A DNA stretch of 64,000 nucleotides from Campylobacter sp. Its GTDB lineage: Bacteria; Campylobacterota; Campylobacteria; Campylobacterales; Campylobacteraceae. Under the pieces are notes generated by a model, which worked only from the letters and a program-made list of their open reading frames with translations, was not told where the DNA came from and searched no databases. The stretch is taken from NCBI RefSeq assembly GCF_019423325.1, contig NZ_JAHZBQ010000003.1:62001-126000 (forward strand). Reading direction: 5' to 3'. Position numbers and translations under genes: made by a program. Of the stretch, positions 27,547 to 36,958 are shown piece after piece. How positions within the stretch are numbered: the stretch's first letter is position 1; each line of letters begins with the position of its first letter.

Positions 27547-28650
27547 TTAGTGAAGTTTCGACCAAATTTTACTTTTCCAAAGACCTGCAAAAACAGAAAG
27601 GATCAAGAAATAAATCATAATATTTATGGTTGTAGCTTCACGCTCGGCTTTTTTGCTGTCGCCTACGTCAGCCAGATACTCCACGACCTTGGCTTCAGCG
27701 TTTTCGTTCAAGCCTACGCGCGGCATCGAGGTGCCTGGAAGCTTCTTTTGCGTATCGTTGATAAACTCGTGCAGATAGTTGGCGCCCTTAGAACGGATCA
27801 TCATCGAAAGATCAGGAGGCGTCGAGCCCATATACGCAGCCAAGCTAGCCTTGTCACTGGATGCAAATAGCTTATCATATTTGACGTCGTGGCATCTTAG
27901 ACAAGCATCCTCAAAAACCGCCTTGTTTAAAAGGAATTTTTTCTGCGCTTCGTCTAGTTCGGTGCCTTGTTTGATGCCGCTAGCAGCAGCCTCAGAGGCG
28001 ATTAGTTTATCCTCGCTAGGAGCGAGCGATTTTAGATAGGCTACGATATCGGCGATCTCTTGATTTAGATCACCGCCCGCACCGAAAAATCCAGGCATCG
28101 GAAAAGGTTTTTCGTCGCCAAATTTCTGATCTAGCTTAAGAGCCATGATCGGATCTTTGATGAGTGCAGCTAAGAATTTATCGGTGTATAGATAGCCTGC
28201 GCTGCTAAGATCCGGAGGATTGACGCCGTATGCGGCACTAGCGCTTGCCGCGTCCATAGGGGCGGGGATATTTGCACTTTTTACTCCATGACATGCGGTG
28301 CAGCCTGCATTTGTAAAGGTTTCAGCGCCGCGCACGGCATCGCCTTTGCTAAGATCGATTTTATTTATCTCGTCCCAAAAAAGCACCGTTTTGTCTTGTT
28401 GCTCTTTCGCGCTGGCTAGGGCTTTTTTAGAATTTTTTATCATCGTCTCATCCCCGCCTTTTTCAGCTGCGGCTAAAGCGCTTTCTTCTGCGGCTACGTT
28501 ATGCGCGGCTAAAGCCGTATCGCCTGCTGCAAAATCGTAATTTACCGGATCGGTGTGCGGACTGAGCTTAGTATGAGCATAAGGCTCGATAAACCAGTAT
28601 AAAATTCCCACACAAAAAAGCACCAAGATTAGGGTTCTTATCTCTTTCAT
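27547..28650 (-). CDS. petC: Cytochrome bc1 complex dihaem cytochrome c subunit
   Basis: The 367-residue protein has an N-terminal membrane anchor (residues 7-22), two haem-c sites CTACHG (about residue 118) and CLRCHD (about 250), each in a class I cytochrome c domain, and a C-terminal membrane helix (MIYFLILSVFAGLW). A Lys/Ala-rich stretch (about 55-90) separates the anchor from the first domain. Epsilonproteobacterial bc1 complexes use such a dihaem subunit in place of cytochrome c1. It lies 2 nt after petB. Haem attachment would need the CcsBA protein encoded at 31.0-34.5 kb. Confidence 0.94.
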   Translation of the reverse strand: MKEIRTLILVLFCVGILYWFIEPYAHTKLSPHTDPVNYDFAAGDTALAAHNVAAEESALAAAEKGGDETMIKNSKKALASAKEQQDKTVLFWDEINKIDLSKGDAVRGAETFTNAGCTACHGVKSANIPAPMDAASASAAYGVNPPDLSSAGYLYTDKFLAALIKDPIMALKLDQKFGDEKPFPMPGFFGAGGDLNQEIADIVAYLKSLAPSEDKLIASEAAASGIKQGTELDEAQKKFLLNKAVFEDACLRCHDVKYDKLFASSDKASLAAYMGSTPPDLSMMIRSKGANYLHEFINDTQKKLPGTSMPRVGLNENAEAKVVEYLADVGDSKKAEREATTINIMIYFLILSVFAGLWKSKIWSKLH

Positions 28651-28652
28651 GG

Positions 28653-29912
28653 CTAGACCCTCTTCCTTTCTGCAATTGTAATTAGCGGAAGCACTACGAC
28701 GAGCAATCCGATATATATGATCGATAAAGCAAAGCCCCAGTATTTGTTTTCGATACCGAGCTCCGCGCCGTCTGCAGGGAGCTTGCCGAAAAGGCTAAGC
28801 AGGATCATGTCGATTACCAAAACCCAAAACCAAATGAAAAACGCCTTGTTTTTGTGCGCGGGGGCTACTACGCTGCTGCGATCAAATAGTGGGATAAAAA
28901 ACAGCGAAACTCCAGCGAAGGCAAAGGCGATAAGTCCGATGTCGGCAGCCTTAAGCGGCCCTACGTCGAAGTAAAATCCGCGCAGAATTTCATACTCCCA
29001 GAGAAAGTACCATTCCGGATAGATATGCGTTGGGGTTTTGAGGCTGTTTGCCGGCTCGAAATTTATCGGATCCATCGCAAAATCGAAGTGAAAGCCCACT
29101 AGATAAAAGAAAAATATCATAAAGATACTGACATAGAAAAAATCCTTCGCCAAAAAGCCCGGCCAAAACGGAATTACCTTACTTTCGCTAGTTTTTCCTT
29201 CCAAATACTTCTCACCCTCGAGCTCAAAGTCAATCTCCTCGCCGTCTAGGTTATTTACATGCGGAAATCTAAGCGAATAAAAATGCACTGCCAGCACCGC
29301 AACCACCACAATAGGCAGCAAACAGACATGAAGCATAAAAAATCGCGTCAGCGTTGGATCACTAACAGCATAATCGCCGCGAATCCATTCGACTATCGCA
29401 TCGCCAACTACTGGAATTCCTCCAAAAAGATTAGTAATAACCATCGCTGCCCAGTAGCTCATCTGCCCCCACGGAAGCATATATCCGCTAAAAGCCTCAG
29501 CCGAAAAGATGATGAAAAGCAGCATTCCGCTTACCCAAATCATCTCTCGCCCTTGCTTATACGAGCGGTAATATATAGCTACTAAAGTATGAATGTATAG
29601 GATCAAAAATACGACTGATGCCGATACTGCGTGGATATGTCGCCATAGCCAGCCGTATTCGACCTCTTTCATAATCGTGAAATTTACGCTATCGAATGCC
29701 AAATTGACATCTGGCTTATAATACATCACGAGCATTAGTCCACTAACGAACAAAACTATAAATAGCGTCATCAAAATAACGCCCATCGCCCAAAGGAAGC
29801 TAATATTTTTAGGAATCCAATACTCGCTTACCATCACCTTGAAAAATTTCGTTACGGCGAGCCTTTGGTCGAACCAATCCCAAACTCCCGTAGCTTTTCT
29901 GATATGTGCCAT
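28653..29912 (-). CDS. petB: Cytochrome bc1 complex cytochrome b subunit
   Basis: The 419-residue integral membrane protein has about eight helices and the cytochrome b hallmarks: paired haem-ligand His in the second and fourth helices (WLWRHIHAVSASVVF and RFFMLHVCLLPIVVVAVLAVHFYSL), the Qo-site PEWYFLWEYEILR (PEWY), and GYMLPWGQMSYWAA. It oxidises menaquinol and passes electrons to the Rieske and cytochrome c subunits. It is 9 nt downstream of petA and 2 nt upstream of petC. Confidence 0.96.
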   Translation of the reverse strand: MAHIRKATGVWDWFDQRLAVTKFFKVMVSEYWIPKNISFLWAMGVILMTLFIVLFVSGLMLVMYYKPDVNLAFDSVNFTIMKEVEYGWLWRHIHAVSASVVFLILYIHTLVAIYYRSYKQGREMIWVSGMLLFIIFSAEAFSGYMLPWGQMSYWAAMVITNLFGGIPVVGDAIVEWIRGDYAVSDPTLTRFFMLHVCLLPIVVVAVLAVHFYSLRFPHVNNLDGEEIDFELEGEKYLEGKTSESKVIPFWPGFLAKDFFYVSIFMIFFFYLVGFHFDFAMDPINFEPANSLKTPTHIYPEWYFLWEYEILRGFYFDVGPLKAADIGLIAFAFAGVSLFFIPLFDRSSVVAPAHKNKAFFIWFWVLVIDMILLSLFGKLPADGAELGIENKYWGFALSIIYIGLLVVVLPLITIAERKRV

Positions 29913-29921
29913 CTGCGCCTC

Positions 29922-30428
29922 CTATGCTTTCTGCTTTAGGGCTTGGTATTCGGGGCCCTCTTCGCCTAAAACGAGTTTCGTTCCGTCGATTTTAAAGGGC
30001 GGTATATCCATAGGACGCGGCGGCGGACCGAACACGTTTACGCCGTTAGCATCGAAAATCCCGCCGTGACATGCACAGATGAACTGTTGCGTCGATGGCT
30101 TGTAGCTAGGAATACAGCCTAAATGCGTGCAAAGCCCTATGCAAAGCGTATATCTAGCATCTCCTACGACGACGTCGCGGGCATCGTTTTTAGGCATATC
30201 AGCAGTCTTTTTAAGCACGAAAATCGGCTTTTTGCGCCACTGCGTTTGATACAGCTCGCCCTCTTTGATCGGACTTAAATCTACTGTAGTGACGCCCGCA
30301 GCGCGCACGCTAGGTAACGGATCCCACGATTTCTTCATCCCCACGAGTGCGAAAACGCCACCCACGGCGGCAACTGCGCCGAAAGTAAGCCCGATAAAGC
30401 CTCGTCTATCCTGTTTTAGATCAGACAT
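29922..30428 (-). CDS. petA: Rieske iron-sulfur subunit of the bc1 complex
   Basis: The 168-residue protein begins with a twin-arginine-like signal (QDRRGFIGLTFG) and one membrane helix, then a Rieske domain with CTHLGC (Cys100, His102, Cys105) and CACHGG (Cys118, Cys120, His121); by family analogy Cys100/His102/Cys118/His121 bind the 2Fe-2S cluster and Cys105-Cys120 form the disulfide. It ends with the usual PPPRPMDIPPF segment. First gene of petABC. The ribosome site AAAGGATAAAG lies 6-12 nt upstream, and a strong dyad follows further upstream. Confidence 0.96.
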   Translation of the reverse strand: MSDLKQDRRGFIGLTFGAVAAVGGVFALVGMKKSWDPLPSVRAAGVTTVDLSPIKEGELYQTQWRKKPIFVLKKTADMPKNDARDVVVGDARYTLCIGLCTHLGCIPSYKPSTQQFICACHGGIFDANGVNVFGPPPRPMDIPPFKIDGTKLVLGEEGPEYQALKQKA

Positions 30429-30447
30429 CTTTATCCTTTCAAATTAA

Positions 30448-30469
30448 AAAATTGATAAGCATCAATTTT
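30448..30469 (-). promoter_or_regulatory. Perfect dyad in the petA leader, putative operator or 5' UTR hairpin
   Basis: Arms AAAATTGAT and ATCAATTTT are 9-bp perfect complements around a 4-nt AAGC centre, 20-41 nt upstream of the petA ATG and downstream of the TATAAT box. The position suits a repressor operator or an RNA stem in the leader. It is not the generic AAATTTTAAATTT word, because it contains the TTGAT/ATCAA core. Confidence 0.5.
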
Positions 30470-30495
30470 AGCCAAATAAAGATTAAATCAATATG

Positions 30496-30501
30496 ATTAT
30501 A
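30496..30501 (-). promoter_or_regulatory. -10 box of petABC
   Basis: TATAAT on the minus strand preceded by GCT (GCTTATAATCAT), 68 nt before the petA start codon and about 27 nt upstream of the dyad. Confidence 0.55.
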
Positions 30502-31037
30502 AGCAGAAATTTAGCTTAACCTTGCAAGCTAAATTATATTTTAAGATAATTTTAATGCCTAGCGAGGCGTTTTCGCAGTTTAAAATTTTATAAATTTTCA
30601 AATTCTGTCATGTTCTATCATGGCGCGGAATTTAAAATTTTAAAATTTCACTCCTCAGTCATGGCAGCAGTAAGGCAAAATTTTACGCTAGCGCGCTAAC
30701 TGAAATTTTAAAATTCTAAATTACGTCGCGCTTCCGTCGCATGAAAAAATTCCACTAGAAGTAAAATTTAAAACATTAAAACCCCATAGCGGCGTAAATT
30801 CCAAATCATTAGAATTTTACGACGCCTTAAAAATCTCAAGCATCAAAGAATTCTGTCGCGATGCAAAATTTTAAAATTTAGCGTAATCGCGAATCGTAAA
30901 ATTCTATAAAATTCTGCGGGATTTCAAAGCCTAGCCAAAATTTAAAGATAAATTTCATAAATCCATAAAGCCTCGGCAAGCTGCGAAATCCGGGCGAAAT
31001 TTCAAAATTATTATTCTGAAATTTGGGCCCCACCTAT
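30502..31037. other. Intergenic region of AAATTT/AAATTC words
   Basis: About 535 nt between ccsBA (3' end) and the petA promoter. It is made almost entirely of GAATTTAAAATTTTAAAATTTC-like phrases, many palindromic, mixed with short GC spacers. No gene or structured RNA is recognised. Confidence 0.5.
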
Positions 31038-34000
31038 CTAAAGTCTAGCCGATTTGCCCGAGCGGAAATACGCCGCGATCGCAAGGGCCACCATCGAGGC
31101 AACCATCACGTACGCCCAGCCGGGTACCGGAATGCGCTCGCCGCTAGCGTAAGAGTGCATGCCGCTTAGGTAGAAATTTACGCCAAAATAGGTCATTATG
31201 ACGCTAAAATACGCAAACATCGAGGCTACCGCGAAGGCGAATTGATTGTTGAGCTTGCGCATAAATCTAAAATGCACTACTACCGCGTAGATAAAAATCG
31301 TAATGAGCGCCCAGGTCTCCTTCGGATCCCAGCCCCAGTAGCGCCCCCAGCTTTCGTTTGCCCACACGCCGCCTAGGAAGTTGCCGACCGTCAGCAAGCA
31401 AAGCCCTAGGATCATCGACATTTCGTTAATGTGCGTCGCCTCTGTGATGTTGCGCGCGATCTCGGGGTTCTTCTTATCGAATAAAAACATCACGAGGGTA
31501 AAAATTCCAAGCAGCATGCAAAGGCCTAAAAATCCGTAGCTCGCGGTGATTACCGAGACGTGGATCGTAAGCCAGTGCGATTTTAGAACCGGCTGAAGAT
31601 TGGTAATCTGCGGATCGATGTCGCTAAGATGCGCCACCATCAGCGTTATGCCCGCCATTATCGACGTTAGCGCTAGCGAAATAGCGGATTTTCTCGAGAA
31701 AAATATTCCGCTTAGCGACAGCGCCCACGCGATGTAGATGAGCGATTCGTAGGAGTTACTCCACGGCGCGTGCCCCGAAACGTAGCCGCGCAGCGCAAGA
31801 CCTGCGGTATGCGCGATGAAAGCAATGATATTTACGATATAAACGAGCTTAAACGCGCCGCCTAAGCGAAGAGTGGGCTTCATCATTCGCAAAAAGATAA
31901 AGATCAGAAGCAAAAATCCCGATATAGTGTAGATCGGAAAGAGGCGAGAAAAAATTTTAGCCTTATTAAATAAAATTTCATATTTTATCGCGCTCTCGCT
32001 AGGCATTAAATTTGCTCCGTTTTGCGCTTGGTATTTTTTGACGTAGCTTAGCATCTTTTCTGCGCCGCTCCAATCCCCGCTTTCTTGGGCATAGACCACG
32101 GACGAAACGAATATTCCCATCATCTTTTTAACTTCAGCAGATTCGTTTTGATCCAGCGCATCGCCTAGATATAGCGGCGAAAGCCACTCGTTATTTTTAG
32201 CGTTCTTAACCGGAATAATTCTAAAATAATCCCCCATAAACGCCGAGTAAAAGACGTTTACGCGCTCATTTACCTTGATGATCTCTTTATCTAGCACACC
32301 GCGATTGCCCAAAGGCTTGCGGTTGATCTCCTCGACCATTTTATCGAGTTTGTAGTAGCTCTCGCCGCCTTTAAATTCAAAAAAATCCATCATACTGGCG
32401 TGGCTTTGCTTCTCATCCATACCTAGAATTTTTTTAAGCTCTGGCTCGCTAACCTTGATGATTGGCGCACGCCTCCAGTAGCTTTGATTTAGCATAAACG
32501 AAAGCGCAGCGGCGTTGTGGTTTAAAATTTCGCCATTTGGCGCCTTGTAGTTGTCGGCGCGGTAAATTTTATTTAAAAGCTCCCTAGAAACTGTATCAAA
32601 AGGCTCCATTCGCCCATCAAATCCCTGAATTACGAGGCTTGCTAAATCCTCACTAAATTTAGGATCAAATTTCGGCACGGCTAGCTCGCCTCCCATAGTA
32701 GAAAAATTATGCGGTGGGACGGAGTCTTGCTCCACTGCAGATTCTTGCGGAGTGGAGCTTTGCTTGGAATTTTCAGCGGCGGAATTCTGCGCGGAATTTT
32801 GCGAAGCGGGATCTTGCACGCTAGCCGGGCTTTGTGGCGCGGAATTTTCTGTAGCTGTGTTTGAGACGGAACTAGAATTTTGAGTAGTGGAGTTTTGTTC
32901 GGCATTTGCTGTGCTAGGATACAATGCGGCCAAACTCAAAGCCAACGCGCCTACTAATGCTAATGCCGCACCTTTAGTGCCGCGTCGCGATTTTTTGGCG
33001 CGTTTTGATGCAGAGTTTTCTGCGGAGCTTGCGGGCACCGAGCTAGACGCCGAATTTTTAGAATTTACATCTTTTTCTCTAGCAAGATGCGTATTTTCGC
33101 TGATTAAGCGCGAGAGCTTGAAAAAGCGCGAGCCCCGGTTGAAAAAGTTAAAAAACATCCCTACGCAAAGCAAAAAATAACCGATGTAAGTTGGAACTTT
33201 ACCGGGGTCTTTATTGACCGAAAGCACGGTACCACGCTCATCCGTGTCGTATGAGCTTTGGAAAAATCGGTATCCGCCGTAATCGAGCACGTGATTCATA
33301 AAAATATCATAATCAAAGCTCGAATTGCCGTCTTTTAGCGTGATTTCGCTTTTATATCCGGAGGGCGAATTGGTGCCTGGGTAGCGATCCATCACGAAGT
33401 CGCGAAGCGCGATTTTAAAAGGCAGATGAAGCATCTTTGGCGCCAAGGCTACGATGAAATTCTTATCTCCGACCTTGTAGCTAGCGCCATGCGAATCCCT
33501 AGGCACGTAGATTTCGCGACTCTGCCCCGCAAAGCTTAGCGTAGCTACTACGCCGGGCTCACCCGGTAAATTTGCAGCGATCGGGACGAATTTCTCGACC
33601 GCGGAGCTAAGCAGGCTAACGGGGGCGAAATTTATTTCGTCAAAGCTGTAAAGCAAGAGATTGCCTAGCGGATTATCCTCGTTTCTCTTAAGCGGTGCAG
33701 TGCTCATATCAGCCATTTTAGTGGCGTTTATATCAAGATTTGAGTTTAGATAGAATTTGCCGTCTTTGGATTTTATATAGATGAAATTCTTACTTTTAGG
33801 CTCTGCATTAAAAGTAATACTAAGCTCGCCTATATCCATGCTTTCGCCTGATTGCAAGGAGACATTTTGGCTGCCAACATTGTTTGAAAATAATAGTTCC
33901 ACGCGCGCAGGGGCCTGTCCGGTCGGATCTTGCACCCATTTTAGCTCGCCATGTTCTACGAGCTCTTTAAATTTTAAATTTGCGATCCTACCCTCTACGT

Positions 34001-34451
34001 CTAGATTGAGATCGAAGTTCATCCGTCCTGCGCCGTTTAAAAATTTGCTCTCGTCAGCAGATATAAACTCGCCGTCACTGCCTAAAGTAAGAAGCTGAAC
34101 GACCTCGTCTTTAGTCGTTACGATCGAGCTCTCGCCGCCCTCTCTTATATGGATATTGCCCTCAAAGCCGAAATATCTCGTCAAAATCGCTCCAGCAAGC
34201 ATAAACAAAAAGCTTGCGTGAAAGATTAGCGCAGGCAGCGTGCGAAGTTTAATCATGCGGTAGCGATAGATATTGTAGGTTAAATTTACTCCCAAAAGCA
34301 CCATCAGCGCGCCAAACCACGCAGTAGAATAAACCATTGCCCAAGCTACTTCCGTGCCGTAAGCGGTCTCTACGAAAGTGGCGATCGCACAGGCTAGCGC
34401 CAAAATCAGTAGCATCACTGACGCGCACTCCATACTAAAAAATGTCTTCAT
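31038..34451 (-). CDS. ccsBA: Fused cytochrome c synthase CcsBA (ResB-ResC fusion)
   Basis: System II cytochrome c biogenesis protein that exports haem and attaches it to CxxCH motifs. The N-terminal ResB/CcsB part (about residues 1-450) has three membrane helices, a large periplasmic domain and a fourth helix (YIGYFLLCVGMFFNFF). The C-terminal CcsA part (about 860-1137) contains the tryptophan-rich haem-binding WGWDPKETWALI at about residue 1040 and conserved His residues. Fused CcsBA is the epsilonproteobacterial form. An Asn/Ser/Gln/Ala-rich insert (about residues 470-610, repeated QNSAxxNS units) lies between the halves, next to a helix. The insert's DNA consists of GGAATTTTGCG-type words like those in intergenic regions. 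Confidence 0.95.
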   Translation of the reverse strand: MKTFFSMECASVMLLILALACAIATFVETAYGTEVAWAMVYSTAWFGALMVLLGVNLTYNIYRYRMIKLRTLPALIFHASFLFMLAGAILTRYFGFEGNIHIREGGESSIVTTKDEVVQLLTLGSDGEFISADESKFLNGAGRMNFDLNLDVEGRIANLKFKELVEHGELKWVQDPTGQAPARVELLFSNNVGSQNVSLQSGESMDIGELSITFNAEPKSKNFIYIKSKDGKFYLNSNLDINATKMADMSTAPLKRNEDNPLGNLLLYSFDEINFAPVSLLSSAVEKFVPIAANLPGEPGVVATLSFAGQSREIYVPRDSHGASYKVGDKNFIVALAPKMLHLPFKIALRDFVMDRYPGTNSPSGYKSEITLKDGNSSFDYDIFMNHVLDYGGYRFFQSSYDTDERGTVLSVNKDPGKVPTYIGYFLLCVGMFFNFFNRGSRFFKLSRLISENTHLAREKDVNSKNSASSSVPASSAENSASKRAKKSRRGTKGAALALVGALALSLAALYPSTANAEQNSTTQNSSSVSNTATENSAPQSPASVQDPASQNSAQNSAAENSKQSSTPQESAVEQDSVPPHNFSTMGGELAVPKFDPKFSEDLASLVIQGFDGRMEPFDTVSRELLNKIYRADNYKAPNGEILNHNAAALSFMLNQSYWRRAPIIKVSEPELKKILGMDEKQSHASMMDFFEFKGGESYYKLDKMVEEINRKPLGNRGVLDKEIIKVNERVNVFYSAFMGDYFRIIPVKNAKNNEWLSPLYLGDALDQNESAEVKKMMGIFVSSVVYAQESGDWSGAEKMLSYVKKYQAQNGANLMPSESAIKYEILFNKAKIFSRLFPIYTISGFLLLIFIFLRMMKPTLRLGGAFKLVYIVNIIAFIAHTAGLALRGYVSGHAPWSNSYESLIYIAWALSLSGIFFSRKSAISLALTSIMAGITLMVAHLSDIDPQITNLQPVLKSHWLTIHVSVITASYGFLGLCMLLGIFTLVMFLFDKKNPEIARNITEATHINEMSMILGLCLLTVGNFLGGVWANESWGRYWGWDPKETWALITIFIYAVVVHFRFMRKLNNQFAFAVASMFAYFSVIMTYFGVNFYLSGMHSYASGERIPVPGWAYVMVASMVALAIAAYFRSGKSARL

Positions 34452-34752
34452 TGATTTCCTTTAGATTTACGAGGGTTTTCAAAATCGCGAGATTTTAGCA
34501 AAAATTGCTTAATTTTTCATTTTACGACCTGCAAGCGCACGCCTACTAGCGTAGCGCGAATATGCGTTAAGATGCTTTGATAAAGCGGTAAAATTCTCAT
34601 CTTGGGCATTCGCGCAGAAATTTAACGGCTCGGATAAAATTTTATAAAATGCTGCGAAATTTAGTAAATTCTATTAAAGTGCGTCATCTCATCGCGTAAT
34701 TTCTAATTTAGAATTCCGCTGCGATAAGATTCTATCTTGGCGAAATTCCTTC
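34452..34752. other. Intergenic region
   Basis: About 300 nt between divergent transcription (ccsBA start) and the creA 3' end. AAATTT words and no gene. The ccsBA leader carries AAAGGAAATCA before the ATG. Confidence 0.4.
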
Positions 34753-35247
34753 TTATTGTTTTTTGCCTTGGGTATATGCGAGCTCGCATACGTCGCCCAC
34801 AGCTTGGCGGCATGGGATAGCCGAGATCGAGTTATTGGGCGAGCCGTCGATCACTTTGTCTGAATAAACCAAATAGATTAGCGAGCCCTGCACCGCGTCG
34901 TAAAGCCTAACTACGTGGGTCTTTTTGAAAATTAACGAGCTGCGTTTTTCAAAAATATCCTCTTTTTTCAGCTCCTCTTTGATGATGATTTTAGGCGCTG
35001 TCTGCACGCACGACACAGAGGCTTCGGAGCGGTCCTCCTCCACGCCGATGATCTCTTTGGCACCGCCTTTTTTGGCGTAAGAGACGTAGCAGGTCACGCC
35101 GTCGATCTTAGGATCTTTAACCGCGATAACTTCGATGCGATCGTCTTTGCCAAAAATTCTAAACGAAGTATTTACGCTACCTACGAGCTCGTAATCGCCC
35201 GCAAAAGCAAAAGCCGCTAAAATAGCTGCTAGAATAAATTTTTTCAT
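34753..35247 (-). CDS. creA: CreA family periplasmic protein
   Basis: The mature protein follows the CreA pattern: VGSVNTSFRIFGKDDRIEVIAVKDPKIDGVTCYVSYAKKGG, SVSCVQ, FKKTHVVRLYD, LIYLVYSDKVIDGSPNNSISAIPCR. A signal peptide (MKKFILAAILAAFAFAG) directs it to the periplasm. The function of CreA is unknown. The start was set at ATG 35245-35247, which begins the signal peptide and follows AAAGGA; the open frame continues 12 codons further upstream (to 35283) without a ribosome site. Gene is 164 codons and monocistronic. Confidence 0.88.
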   Translation of the reverse strand: MKKFILAAILAAFAFAGDYELVGSVNTSFRIFGKDDRIEVIAVKDPKIDGVTCYVSYAKKGGAKEIIGVEEDRSEASVSCVQTAPKIIIKEELKKEDIFEKRSSLIFKKTHVVRLYDAVQGSLIYLVYSDKVIDGSPNNSISAIPCRQAVGDVCELAYTQGKKQ

Positions 35248-35310
35248 AACCATCCTTTGGAATTTTAGCGGCGATTTTATCATTTATAATATAAATATTA
35301 AGCAAGTTTT

Positions 35311-35318
35311 TATAAAAT
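35311..35318 (+). promoter_or_regulatory. -10 region of the phosphomannomutase operon
   Basis: TTTTATAAAATACC (TATAAAAT at 35311-35318) lies 27 nt before the ATG, and AAAGGA precedes the start codon at the usual spacing. Confidence 0.5.
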
Positions 35319-35345
35319 ACCGCGATTTAAATTTAAAGGAATTTT

Positions 35346-36716
35346 ATGATCGAAGATATCTTTAGAGAATACGACATACGCGGCATCGTGGGCGAGGAGC
35401 TAAACGAGCGCAGCGTAAAGGCGATCGGCTTTGCTCTTGGCAAACATATCGCAAATCTCGGGCTTGAGCGCGTTAGCGTGGGATACGACGCCCGTCTTAG
35501 CGCGGATGAGCTTTTCGGCTATTTCGTAAGCGGGCTAAATTTCGCCGGGTTGCGGGTTTATAATATCGGCTTGCTACCGACGCCGGTGGGCTATTTTAGC
35601 GTATTTACGCATAAATTTGACGCAAACGTAATGATCACCGGCTCGCACAACCCCAAAAATTACAACGGCTTTAAGATAACGATCGGCACGGATAGCTTCT
35701 TTGGCGCGGATTTGAAACGTCTGGGCGCGCAGGTGCAAGAGCTGATGAGTTCAAATTTTAAAATTCCAACCGATACAAGCACCCAGAGGTACGACATCTT
35801 AAGCGAGTATCTAGCATATTTTGAGAAGGAATTTGCAGCGCTTAAGGGCTTTGCCGCGCCTTTTATCATTGACTGCGCAAACGGAGCCGCAGGCGTTACC
35901 GCTACTAAAATCATCGAAAGGCTGGATCTAAACGCTAAAGTTTTGTTCCCGCAGCCAGACGGCAACTTTCCAAACCACCACCCAGACCCAAGCGAGGAGA
36001 AAAATTTAGCGGATCTTAAAGTCGCGATGAAGCAAGACGGCGTGGCTTTGGGCTTCGGCTTTGACGGAGATGCCGATAGGATCGCCGTGCTAACTCCGCG
36101 CCGCAATATCAAAGGCGACGAGCTAGCCTGCCTACTGGCTCTAAACATGAACCGCCCGCGCATCCTAGGCGAGGTCAAATGCTCGCAGGCGATGTATGAT
36201 ACCATCGATAAGATCGGCAAAAGCTTCATGGGCAAGACCGGCCACAGCAATATCAAAAAGGCGATGAAGGAGCTAGGCATTGATCTTGCCGCGGAGGTTA
36301 GCGGGCATATCTATTTTAAAGAGCGATATTTCGGCTTCGATGACGGCGTATATGCGATGATGCGAGTGCTTGAGCTCGTAGCTAAAGGATATGATTTAGA
36401 CGCCGAGCTAGACAAGCTGCCGCGGGTTTTTAGCACCGATGAGATTAAATTTAATACGAGCGAGGAGGCAAAATTTAAGATCATCGAGGCTCTTAAAGCT
36501 CAAATCCACGCAGGTATCGCGGAGCTACCGCCCATCCGCGATATTATCGAGATCGACGGCATCAGAGTGCGGTTTGATGACGGCTGGGCGCTCGTACGGG
36601 CAAGCAACACCACGCCCGTGATCGTAACCCGCTTCGAGGCCTCTAGCCCTGAGTTTCGCGACGAAATGCAGCGCGTATTTTTAGGTAAACTAGAAAATTT
36701 AAAGGACCAGAGATGA
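35346..36716 (+). CDS. Phosphomannomutase/phosphoglucomutase (AlgC/ManB type)
   Basis: The 456-residue enzyme has all four alpha-D-phosphohexomutase signatures: N-terminal FREYDIRGIVGEEL, active-site phosphoserine loop TGSHNPKNYNG (Ser about 101), metal-binding FGFDGDADRIAVL, sugar-binding EVSGHIYF and phosphate-binding RASNTTPVIVTRFEA. It interconverts hexose 1- and 6-phosphates, supplying sugar nucleotides for surface glycans. It begins a run of overlapping genes (a 4-nt ATGA overlap with the 81-residue protein). Confidence 0.92.
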   Translation: MIEDIFREYDIRGIVGEELNERSVKAIGFALGKHIANLGLERVSVGYDARLSADELFGYFVSGLNFAGLRVYNIGLLPTPVGYFSVFTHKFDANVMITGSHNPKNYNGFKITIGTDSFFGADLKRLGAQVQELMSSNFKIPTDTSTQRYDILSEYLAYFEKEFAALKGFAAPFIIDCANGAAGVTATKIIERLDLNAKVLFPQPDGNFPNHHPDPSEEKNLADLKVAMKQDGVALGFGFDGDADRIAVLTPRRNIKGDELACLLALNMNRPRILGEVKCSQAMYDTIDKIGKSFMGKTGHSNIKKAMKELGIDLAAEVSGHIYFKERYFGFDDGVYAMMRVLELVAKGYDLDAELDKLPRVFSTDEIKFNTSEEAKFKIIEALKAQIHAGIAELPPIRDIIEIDGIRVRFDDGWALVRASNTTPVIVTRFEASSPEFRDEMQRVFLGKLENLKDQR

Positions 36717-36958
36717 ACGAATCTGAAAAGCAAGAGGTTGAAAAAAATATAAAAGAGCTTTTGGCCGCGAGAGCGGAATTTTTTAAATTCTTAGATGAGC
36801 GCGTGCCAAAAATCGCGGATACCGACGTATTTGATTTCGAGCGCGCAGGCGAGGCTAGCTTGAAAGAAGTTTATGCGAAATTCTACGGATACGACTACGC
36901 TGCGCGCAAGCTGCTGCCATACTTATACCGCACTTATGGGCTAGACTTCGATGTCTGA
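36713..36958 (+). CDS. Small conserved helical protein, unknown function
   Basis: The 81-residue protein (ESEKQEVEKNIKELLAARAEFFKFLDERVPKIADTD ... YDYAARKLLPYLYRTYGLDFDV) is largely helical and charged, with no signal or membrane segment. Its start overlaps the mutase stop by 4 nt, and its 3' end overlaps the alanine racemase start by 8 nt, so it is surely translated in the operon. I do not recognise a named family; similar small proteins may sit in the same place in other Campylobacters, which is unverified. Confidence 0.75.
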   Translation: MNESEKQEVEKNIKELLAARAEFFKFLDERVPKIADTDVFDFERAGEASLKEVYAKFYGYDYAARKLLPYLYRTYGLDFDV

